In this document: positions 33,040-40,247 of the stretch, piece by piece
How the letters are laid out: each line of letters opens with the position of its first letter
Numbering within the stretch: position 1 is the first letter of the stretch
NCBI GenBank assembly: GCA_046351095.1
Contig: JAXLZC010000001.1
Location: 2,170,001 to 2,234,000, forward strand
Direction of reading: 5' to 3'
Source of the DNA: BQWY01 sp046351095
GTDB taxonomy: Bacteria > Nitrospirota > Nitrospiria > Nitrospirales > Nitrospiraceae
DNA length: 64,000 nucleotides
Made by a program: the position numbers and the translations under genes
The notes under the pieces: model-generated
Told to the model about the DNA's origin: nothing
Database searches by the model: none
Seen by the model: the letters and a program-made list of their open reading frames with translations, nothing else

Positions 33040-34529
33040 CCTTCCAACTCTCGCTCAACGCCTCCGACCTCCTCTTGATGCTGCCGGAGATTTTCCTAAC
33101 GCTCTGGCTCTGCGTCGTGCTCATCGTCGACTTCTCGTTGCCGAAGCTGCAGAAGACGCACATCGCCACGTTGAGTGTCGTCGGCTTGCTCGGCACTCTG
33201 GCCTGCTTGGTCTGGCTCGACCTCAGCCATATCACCGGCGCACTGTTCCACAACATGTTCGTGCTGGACCGACTGGCGGTCTTTTTTAAGATCTTTGTCG
33301 TAATCGCCTCCGGGCTGGTCGTGCTCGTCTCGTCGGACTACATCGACAAGTTCCGATTTTTCCGCGGCGAATACTATTTCCTGATTCTGATGTCCGCCCT
33401 CGGCATGTTGTTCATGGCGTCCGCCAACGACATGCTCTCGCTCTTCGTCACACTCGAGTTTTCGACCTTCGGCTTCTACGTCCTGGTCGCCTACTTGCGC
33501 GACGACTTGGGCTCGAACGAATCGGGCGTCAAGTTTTTTATCCTCGGTGTCTTCGCAGCCGGCCTCCTGGCCTACGGCATCAGCCTCGTGTACGGCGAAA
33601 CCGGGAAACTCGTGTTCTCGGACATGGCCGGCGCCAAGGCGACCCCTGGCTTGATCATCGGCTTCCTACTCATCTTCGCGGCGCTCGGCTTTAAGATCGG
33701 TGCGGTTCCGTTCCACTCTTGGATTCCGGACACGTACCATGGCGCGCCGACGCCAGTGACCGCGTTCCTGTCCATCGCCCCGAAGGGCGCCGCCTTCGCC
33801 ATTCTGATGCGGATGTTTTATGTGGCCCTGGGCTCGCTCAAGCCGCAGTGGGTCATGGTGCTCGTCGCCGTGTCGATCCTGTCGATGACCTACGCCAATA
33901 TCGTCGCGATCGCGCAGCGCAACATCAAACGTTTGTTGGCCTACTCCGGTATCGCCCAGATCGGCAACGTGTTGATCGGCCTCGCCGCCGGAACGAAGAT
34001 GGGCGAAGACGCCATCTTGTTCTATTTGCTCACATACCTATTTGCGAACCTCGGCGCCTTCGCCGTCGTCATTGCGGTGAGCCGCCTGTTGGGCAGCGAC
34101 GAGATCGACGACTACAGCGGTCTGAATCGCCGCTCTCCCTTGTTGGCCTTCGCCATGCTGGTGTTTTTATTGTCGCTCGCCGGTGTCCCGCCGTTGGCGG
34201 GCTTCATCGGGAAGATCTACATCTTCGTGGCCGCGATCAAAGAAGGCCTCTACGCACTGATCACGGTGGGGCTCATCAACATCGTCATCTCGCTCTACTA
34301 CTATTTGATCGTCGTGAAAAAGATGTACATCAACGAACCGGTGGATCCGTCGCCGCTCCACATTTCCGGCTCGATGAAGGCGGTGCTCACCGTCACGGTA
34401 GCCGCCACCTTGCTCCTCGGCATTTACCCGCAGCCTTTCATGGATTGGGTCGTTTCCGCCACCTTGATGTTCTCGAACTTCGCCGGTCCCGTAGCCGGAA
34501 CCGTCCCCGTTCCTCCGATCGGCGGCTGA
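33036..34529 (+). CDS. nuoN: NADH-quinone oxidoreductase subunit N
   Basis: This is a 497-residue antiporter-like subunit and the last gene of the operon. The NuoN motifs include SLFVTLEFSTFGFYVLVAYL with the Glu, GFKIGAVPFHSWIPDTYHGA with the Lys, and LAYSGIAQIGNVLIGLAAGT. ATG 33036 overlaps the nuoM stop, implying translational coupling. No clear terminator is seen in the 113 bp that follow. Confidence 0.94.
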   Translation: MTFQLSLNASDLLLMLPEIFLTLWLCVVLIVDFSLPKLQKTHIATLSVVGLLGTLACLVWLDLSHITGALFHNMFVLDRLAVFFKIFVVIASGLVVLVSSDYIDKFRFFRGEYYFLILMSALGMLFMASANDMLSLFVTLEFSTFGFYVLVAYLRDDLGSNESGVKFFILGVFAAGLLAYGISLVYGETGKLVFSDMAGAKATPGLIIGFLLIFAALGFKIGAVPFHSWIPDTYHGAPTPVTAFLSIAPKGAAFAILMRMFYVALGSLKPQWVMVLVAVSILSMTYANIVAIAQRNIKRLLAYSGIAQIGNVLIGLAAGTKMGEDAILFYLLTYLFANLGAFAVVIAVSRLLGSDEIDDYSGLNRRSPLLAFAMLVFLLSLAGVPPLAGFIGKIYIFVAAIKEGLYALITVGLINIVISLYYYLIVVKKMYINEPVDPSPLHISGSMKAVLTVTVAATLLLGIYPQPFMDWVVSATLMFSNFAGPVAGTVPVPPIGG

Positions 34530-34642
34530 GCGTTCGCACACCGTTCAACTGCTTCATCACCAGCCGACACACCGACTCCGCATCGACGTCTCCTGTGCAC
34601 GCCTTGTCGCTTTCGTTGACGCCCTAGGGATAGCCTCGTATA

Positions 34643-35647
34643 GTGCCTTCACCATTGCCTCGCACACGCGGCACCCTGAGCACAGGCATGCGTCGACATT
34701 CATCGACCGACCCACGCGCAGACAGCCCTCGCACATTCCACCAGAGCACCCTGTCGCTTCTCCGTACGGTCGTGCTCTCTACCGCCGTCGTCTGTCTTCC
34801 AACTACTTCGCTCACGTGGGCCGGCTCAGCGCCATGGGACACACTCGATCCTGGATTGGAAATCAGCCTCTGGGCGCCCGGTACCGCCTGTCCCGAAAGC
34901 GTCTCGGCCGCAATCCTCCGTGTCGATCCGGAACGGTATAGCTTCGCCGTGCACTACTTCCGGGAAGCCGGACTGTCCGACCCCATTCCGCTCAGCGCCT
35001 GGCGGCAACGCACCGGCGCAGCACTCGTGCTGAACGCCGGACTCTTCTTCGATGACTATACGTATATGGGATGGTTGGTGAAAAACGGCGAGGCCCTCAG
35101 CGCGAAACGCCACGCGCAGTGGCAGGGTTTGTTCGTCGCCGAACCGATTCGCACGGGATTGCGGCGCGCGGGGATTCTGGATCTCGCGGTCGACGAATTT
35201 ACCATCGACGCGCCCAGTTATGCGGAAGCTGCACAAGCGCTCATGCTCGTGGATCGGCAAGGGAAGATTCGTGTGCGGCAATCGGGCAAACGCGCGCAAC
35301 AAACGTTGCTGGCGGAAGATGGGAACGGGTCGTTGTATGTGGTGAAAACGATGAGTCCGGCCAGTCTCTTCGGCCTCGCCACCTGCATCCGCGCCACACT
35401 CCCGTGGCTGCAGCAGGTTATGGCCATGGACGGCGGCTCCTCATCCGATGTGATGGTGGGGAATCAGATCCTGTCGCGGACGACGAAACCGACGACCTCA
35501 TTGCCGCCGCCATGGCGCGCACTCCTGGACGGCACGGCGCCGGCCATCCATATTCCTTTGCCCACGGTGATCGCCGTCTATCCGCGCTCGACGACACACC
35601 AGCCGACGCCTCGTCCGAACAATCCGCAAGCTCAGCCCAAGCAATAA
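34643..35647 (+). CDS. exported phosphodiester glycosidase (NAGPA)-domain protein
   Basis: This protein has an N-terminal hydrophobic export segment (LRTVVLSTAVVCLPTTSLTW). The main domain (about 80-310) matches the phosphodiester glycosidase/NAGPA family: VLNAGLFFDDYTYMGWLVKN near the start and QQVMAMDGGSSSDVMVGNQI near the end, with the family's DGGSS core. Members hydrolyse N-acetylglucosamine-1-phosphodiester or act on wall sugar phosphates in bacteria. The mature protein should be periplasmic or at the surface. The start is uncertain: GTG 34643 gives 334 residues, and ATG 34688 would give a better signal peptide. Confidence 0.75.
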   Translation: MPSPLPRTRGTLSTGMRRHSSTDPRADSPRTFHQSTLSLLRTVVLSTAVVCLPTTSLTWAGSAPWDTLDPGLEISLWAPGTACPESVSAAILRVDPERYSFAVHYFREAGLSDPIPLSAWRQRTGAALVLNAGLFFDDYTYMGWLVKNGEALSAKRHAQWQGLFVAEPIRTGLRRAGILDLAVDEFTIDAPSYAEAAQALMLVDRQGKIRVRQSGKRAQQTLLAEDGNGSLYVVKTMSPASLFGLATCIRATLPWLQQVMAMDGGSSSDVMVGNQILSRTTKPTTSLPPPWRALLDGTAPAIHIPLPTVIAVYPRSTTHQPTPRPNNPQAQPKQ

Positions 35648-35679
35648 CGCGTCTCGCGCCACGCGACACAACCGGCCTG

Positions 35680-36108
35680 TTATTGGCCGCGCTCCACGGG
35701 ATACCCCGCTTCTTTCCACGCATTCATGCTGCCGACGACGCTGTACACGTGGCGATAGCCCAACTCGGACAACATCTTCGCCGCAATACCCGCACGGTGC
35801 CCGGACTGACAATACAGCACGACATGGCCTTCTGGTTTAATCCCCAACTCGCGATGCCGATCTTTGATCTCGCGATAGTCAATATTCATGTCAGTGCCTG
35901 GGATAAATCCTTCCGCATGCTCCGTCGGGCTGCGAACATCCACGAGCACAAATCCCTTCTCGGCCGGCGAGGCCGCCTTCATCATCCCTTCTCGCAACTG
36001 CTCCACCGTCAGCGCGTAGATATCGTGCGCGGATGCCGTGACCGGCGCAACCGTCAGCACCGTCGCAATCGTCACACCCGCGAGTCGTCGTATCCATCGA
36101 TCGATCAT
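35680..36108 (-). CDS. periplasmic rhodanese-domain protein
   Basis: ATG 36108 follows AGGAGGAC, the best ribosome site in this stretch. The protein has a signal peptide (RRLAGVTIATVLTVAPVTAS) and a single rhodanese domain with the active-site loop VVLYCQSGHRAGIAA, whose Cys can carry a persulfide. The stretches GFVLVDVRSPTEHAEGFIPG and SVVGSMNAWKEAGYPVERG complete the fold. It may handle sulfur or thiols in the periplasm; no partner is adjacent. It is divergent from the lipoprotein gene. Confidence 0.85.
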   Translation of the reverse strand: MIDRWIRRLAGVTIATVLTVAPVTASAHDIYALTVEQLREGMMKAASPAEKGFVLVDVRSPTEHAEGFIPGTDMNIDYREIKDRHRELGIKPEGHVVLYCQSGHRAGIAAKMLSELGYRHVYSVVGSMNAWKEAGYPVERGQ

Positions 36109-36194
36109 CGTCGTCCTCCTTGTTCCAGCCGTCGACCCCATATCGCGAGCCGATGCTTGTGCGTCACACGTCACGTTCGTATGATACGAACCCG

Positions 36195-36503
36195 ATGAAA
36201 AGAGGGTCAAGTTTCGTGCTGGCCTGTATCGCCCTGCTCTACGGGTGCGATGGTGGCGCGTCCTTGCTCCAGGACACGGAGCGCGGCGGTGTCGCCGCCT
36301 ATCCCTATGTTCCGGAGCGCGGACCAGTCGTCTCGTCGTTTCGACGGGATGCCGTGGCGCTCATGAACGAGCGTTGCAACGGGCATTACCGGATCGTGCA
36401 TGAGGGTGAAGTGCGGGGACGCACGCGCGTCTCAAACGTGGTGCAAGGGGCGGATGAAGTGGTGCGCGACCGCCGATGGGGGATTCAGTTCGAGTGCCAG
36501 TAG
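36195..36503 (+). CDS. small lipoprotein, unknown function
   Basis: From ATG 36195 the product has a lipoprotein signal: basic start, hydrophobic run FVLACIALLYG and Cys in the lipobox LLYGC. The mature ~85 residues include a conserved-looking block, ALMNERCNGHYRIVHEGEVR, with two Cys that could form a disulfide (the second in IQFECQ at the end). The family is not recognised. Divergent from the rhodanese gene, with only 86 bp between starts. Confidence 0.7.
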   Translation: MKRGSSFVLACIALLYGCDGGASLLQDTERGGVAAYPYVPERGPVVSSFRRDAVALMNERCNGHYRIVHEGEVRGRTRVSNVVQGADEVVRDRRWGIQFECQ

Positions 36504-36537
36504 GCGAGGGCGGGAACGTCAACACGTGCCGAACGGA

Positions 36538-37137
36538 CTACACCCGCGCCATCAAGTCGTCGATCGTCAGCAGGCTGATCACCGACACACCTTCCGCTTC
36601 AACCTGCGCGCGCCCGTCCTGCTCTTTGCGATCGACGATCACCAACGCCTGCGTAACTTCCAACCCTGCCGCACGCGCAGCGACCACCGCCTTCAGCAAC
36701 GACCCGCCGCTGGTCAACACGTCATCGACGACCAACGCGCGCATACCCGCTGTGACGCCGCCTTCAATTAATTTTCCCGTGCCGTGATCTTTGGCTTGTT
36801 TGCGCACGACAAACGTCCGCCAGTTTGCGCCCGCATCCTGCGAATAGGCGTAATCGGAAATCGTCGTAGCGATGGAGATCGCGCCGATTTCCAATCCGCC
36901 GATGCAATCCACGGCAATTCCGCGTACGTGCTCCCACGCCGCCTGCGCGACGATCCGACGCGACCGCGGATCGGCCATCAACATCCGGCAATCCACATAG
37001 AAGGGGCTCATCAACCCCGAGGCGAGCTTAAACCCACCGGCCGGGTCGTGACGGAACGACTGCGTGTCGAAAAACGCCCTCACGAGATCGGCCCGGCGAT
37101 ATCGCGGATCCGGCGAGGTCACCACACCGGCAGTCAT
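36538..37137 (-). CDS. pyrE: orotate phosphoribosyltransferase
   Basis: PyrE makes orotidine 5'-phosphate from orotate and PRPP in pyrimidine synthesis. The PRPP-binding motif ALVVDDVLTSGGSLLKAV is intact, and the flexible-loop Lys/His are in RKQAKDHGTGKLIEGG. FKLASGLMSPFYVDCRMLMA gives the orotate side. At 199 residues (ATG 37137, GAGGAG upstream) it has normal length. No other pyr gene is nearby. Confidence 0.95.
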   Translation of the reverse strand: MTAGVVTSPDPRYRRADLVRAFFDTQSFRHDPAGGFKLASGLMSPFYVDCRMLMADPRSRRIVAQAAWEHVRGIAVDCIGGLEIGAISIATTISDYAYSQDAGANWRTFVVRKQAKDHGTGKLIEGGVTAGMRALVVDDVLTSGGSLLKAVVAARAAGLEVTQALVIVDRKEQDGRAQVEAEGVSVISLLTIDDLMARV

Positions 37138-37256
37138 ACGCACTCCTCTCCTCCTAACAGCCCGCCGCCTCAACATGGCTCAAACCAGGCTCTGTTTTCA
37201 CACTACTTCGACTGGCCATCCCAAACTGCCGAAAACTTGCCCACATATAAATACTA

Positions 37257-37967
37257 TTATCGCGCAGCCAGGACCTTCTTGCTTTGGGACTGCTCCATTC
37301 GCATCGTATGCACATACAGCAATAGTTCGTACCGATTCTCAACACGTAACTTGCCGTAGATGGTCGTAAGATGACGTCGCACAGTCGCCTCTGAGATACC
37401 AAGCTCAGATCCGATACGGCGATTACGATAGCCCCTTGCAAGGGCTCGCACTACCTCTCGCTCCCTACAAGTCAACACGTGCTCCTGAGGAAATGCGTCG
37501 GACTCGATAGCCTGCTCTGCAGCTTTTCCTTCAGTTTGCGGAAGGAGGAATTTGTGTAACAGTTTCCGATTGATCCACACATCTCCCAGCAACACCCGTT
37601 GCACAGATTCCAGTAGCGTATCCGAGCGCCACTGCGACTTCACCAAGACAGCACTGGCCCCCGCAGCATACACAGCACGAACAAACTCTTCGCATTGCGA
37701 AGATGTAAGTGCCAGCACTCCACACGGCATGGGCATGCGCACCAGTTGCTCTACCAATTGCAGATGGGCTTTGCACTCATCCAGATCGAGCACCACAATG
37801 GATGGACGGCGCTGCATGGCGATCATGGGGACCGCGCCTAAAAACACTTCTCCGAACTGGGCGCTTGGCCATGCAGATTCCAATACAGAGCGTATTCCTG
37901 CGCGAACGAATTCCCTGTCACCACCAATGACACAACTCAGCACTTGGTTCAATCGCTCCGCTTTCAT
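37257..37967 (-). CDS. LuxR/NarL-type response regulator, probably controlling the polysaccharide locus
   Basis: This is a two-domain transcription factor. The N-terminal receiver (about 12-130) keeps the phospho-acceptor Asp in SIVVLDLDE and a Lys in ASAVLVKSQ; the usual paired acidic residues at its start are reduced to GGDRE. The C-terminal HTH (about 160-225) is typical: VLTCREREVVRALARGYRNR, then ISEATVRRHLTTIYGKLRVE. ATG 37967 has AGGGG 12 nt upstream; a TTG 12 bp earlier is possible. It is at the edge of the polysaccharide locus, divergent from its first gene, and GC is lower than in the housekeeping part. Confidence 0.85.
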   Translation of the reverse strand: MKAERLNQVLSCVIGGDREFVRAGIRSVLESAWPSAQFGEVFLGAVPMIAMQRRPSIVVLDLDECKAHLQLVEQLVRMPMPCGVLALTSSQCEEFVRAVYAAGASAVLVKSQWRSDTLLESVQRVLLGDVWINRKLLHKFLLPQTEGKAAEQAIESDAFPQEHVLTCREREVVRALARGYRNRRIGSELGISEATVRRHLTTIYGKLRVENRYELLLYVHTMRMEQSQSKKVLAAR

Positions 37968-38496
37968 AAAACTAAACAACCCCTCGCACTAGCCAAACCC
38001 TCACCACCTGCACCCGGGTCGCAGGTGAACCTTGCACTCTGCTAAGAGCAGAACGGCCACCGGTTACAGTTCTTTATGCATAACCTTGGCTTGAAACATT
38101 TCACGCGTCCATTTTTTGGCCAACCTCTACCACAATATCTACAACAACTGTCGCAAAAGCGTGGATATCTTGCCACTCTGGATGTTCACTTATCAATGTT
38201 ATCTGCAAAAAAACAGACCCTCTTGCCTGAATTTAAGAAGGAACAAAAGAAGACGTCGAACCGCATGCTCGCACCTGCGCAACAGATACGACATTACGCG
38301 ATAAACCCGGCACATTCTGATGATAGCCAACCTTGCAATCCTTACAATAAATTCTCCCCTCGGATACTCGGGAGGCATCAGGGAATCGACTTCATCCGTG
38401 CACCTACTGGAGATAGTGAAGCAATGTGTCGTGGTACCGGGCCCTTCTGACTCATACGCGTGAGAAAACTGGTCCGTTGCTGAATACTCTACATCG
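37968..38496. promoter_or_regulatory. inverted-repeat-rich intergenic region before the polysaccharide locus
   Basis: This 529-bp stretch holds no gene I can support. It is richer in A and T than its surroundings. Within the first 110 bp are three dyads: CACCTGC/GCAGGTG (38005-38027), TCTGCT/AGCAGA (38038-38052) and the perfect TTATGCATAA (38074-38083). A TACAAT at 38343 could be a -10 box, but no -35 matches well. This is the natural place for divergent promoters and a LuxR-type binding site; both roles are inferred. Confidence 0.5.
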
Positions 38497-40242
38497 ATGA
38501 TCATGCGCTCAAACATTCAAGTCGTCATTGTGGAAAACAAACCTGGAGACTGCCGCAGCCTCGGCCTCCCCGTCGGGCAGGAGAGCCTCGTCGAGCGTCT
38601 CTTCACCATCCTAGGGCAGTCCGACATCAGCGATATTTTTGTCGTCACGTCCAAGACCCAGAACTACGCAAAGCTGCTTGCCTCACAAGCGGCAGAGGCG
38701 CGAGCGCTCTCGCTCCACTGGCAGGAACTCCCGTCCTTTCAAGGAACGGCCGGAAGCCTGAAGGCACTCCATCCTCGACTTCATGCGCCTCAGGTTCTTG
38801 TCCTGCACGCTGCACTCTTCCTCCGGCAGCTCGACATCCCCACACTCGTCTCAACACACAGACGAACGCACGCAAACATCACCTTCGTGACCGAGCACAA
38901 ACCGGACGACGACGAGGATCTTGAGAACCTGATCGTTGACCACGGGGGTGCGATTGAATCCGTGCAGATTCTGCACCGTTCGCGCAACCGACGCCGCCCT
39001 TTACGATCCTGCGGCATCTACTTAATGGATCGAGAAACCCTGGAGCACATTCCCGCGAATGACTATTTCGACATTAAGGAACAGTTGGTTCCCGCCGTCC
39101 GAGCCAAGGGGCTATGCGTTCGATCCCACACCGTCAGAAATTCCGCGCGATTGATTCGAACCGCGCAAGATCTTCTAAGAATAAATCGCGAACTGCTGCT
39201 AGGCCATGAAACCCGGCATGAGCATGGAGCTCGGTGGCTGTCGCACGCCAATCGTATCGTGATCGGCGAGAACACGCAGATTGCTCCGACAAGCTATCTG
39301 CTCGGGCCCCTGGTCATCGGGCCAAACTGTGTTGTGGAAGACTATGCTCAGGTAATCGGCCCCGCCGTAATCGGCGCACGGACCACCCTCGAGAAGGGAA
39401 GCACCGTGCGCGAGAGCGTCGTCTGGACAGGTGCGCATATTCGGACCAACGCCCACGTGGAATATAGCTTCCTCGGAAGCGACGCGGTCATACCGGAAGG
39501 CATTCGCGTCCACAGTGCGTTGTGGGCCTCGGACAACCACTCAACGGGTCACCCTCATGAGGACACCTCGAGTACTCCCCACGACGGTTGGCTCGAGCAT
39601 GAACCACCTCCGCTTCATCGTCCCTCTACCGGAACCTCCTTCTGGGTAACAGCGTACGAGGCCGCCAAACGGAGCTTCGATTTGGCGGCTGCCTCTATCG
39701 GGCTGTTATTGGCCCTGCCGATTGCGATCCTCATCACTATAGCGATTGTGCTGGACTCCCCGGGCCCCGTGTTATTTTGCCAGCGCCGTTGTGGACGGGG
39801 AGGAGTAGAGTTTTCGATGCTGAAATTCCGCACGATGGTTGTCGATGCGGAGCAACAACAACACAAGTTGCGTACGGCGAACGCAACTGACGGTCCAATG
39901 TTCAAACTACAAGAAGATCCGCGCATCACACGAGTTGGGAGACTCCTTCGCAAGACTAGCCTAGACGAATTGCCTCAACTCCTGAACGTCCTGAACGGGG
40001 ATATGAGTCTCGTCGGTCCTCGTCCTCTTGCCTACCAAGAAATGAAATATTGCCCCAGCTGGCGCGATCTCCGCCTGACCGTCAAACCCGGCGTGACAGG
40101 CCTCTGGCAGGTGCGGGCTCGACATCGCAATCAGTTTTCCGAATGGATTCGCTACGACATGGATTACGTCCGACAACGATCGTTTTTCTTCGATCTTCGC
40201 ATTTTGCTGCAAACAGTCGGTGTTCTCTTGAAAGGAGTCTAA
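38497..40242 (+). CDS. polysaccharide priming glycosyltransferase fused to pseudo-nucleotidyltransferase and hexapeptide domains
   Basis: This 581-residue protein has three parts. Residues ~8-230 have a sugar-nucleotidyltransferase layout (IQVVIVENKPGDCRSLGLPV, VLVLHAALFLRQ) but lack the G-x-G-T-R signature and are probably inactive. Residues ~250-345 form hexapeptide repeats (LLGPLVIGPNCVVEDYAQVI). Residues ~385-581 are a bacterial sugar transferase of the WcaJ/WbaP type with a membrane segment (LAAASIGLLLALPIAILITI), KFRTM, and LDELPQLLNVLNGDMSLVGP. It should load the first sugar phosphate on undecaprenyl phosphate. The typical priming enzyme has only the last part. It is the first gene of the locus. 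Confidence 0.85.
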   Translation: MIMRSNIQVVIVENKPGDCRSLGLPVGQESLVERLFTILGQSDISDIFVVTSKTQNYAKLLASQAAEARALSLHWQELPSFQGTAGSLKALHPRLHAPQVLVLHAALFLRQLDIPTLVSTHRRTHANITFVTEHKPDDDEDLENLIVDHGGAIESVQILHRSRNRRRPLRSCGIYLMDRETLEHIPANDYFDIKEQLVPAVRAKGLCVRSHTVRNSARLIRTAQDLLRINRELLLGHETRHEHGARWLSHANRIVIGENTQIAPTSYLLGPLVIGPNCVVEDYAQVIGPAVIGARTTLEKGSTVRESVVWTGAHIRTNAHVEYSFLGSDAVIPEGIRVHSALWASDNHSTGHPHEDTSSTPHDGWLEHEPPPLHRPSTGTSFWVTAYEAAKRSFDLAAASIGLLLALPIAILITIAIVLDSPGPVLFCQRRCGRGGVEFSMLKFRTMVVDAEQQQHKLRTANATDGPMFKLQEDPRITRVGRLLRKTSLDELPQLLNVLNGDMSLVGPRPLAYQEMKYCPSWRDLRLTVKPGVTGLWQVRARHRNQFSEWIRYDMDYVRQRSFFFDLRILLQTVGVLLKGV

Positions 40243-40247
40243 GGCCT

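Noticed and set aside
38076..38450. 124-codon plus-strand frame in the polysaccharide leader
   Set aside because: Odd amino-acid mix, no ribosome site, and it spans dyad-rich, A/T-rich DNA; it reads as non-coding.
38199..38516. 105-codon minus-strand frame overlapping the priming transferase start
   Set aside because: No ribosome site or family pattern, and it runs into the start of a clearly real gene.
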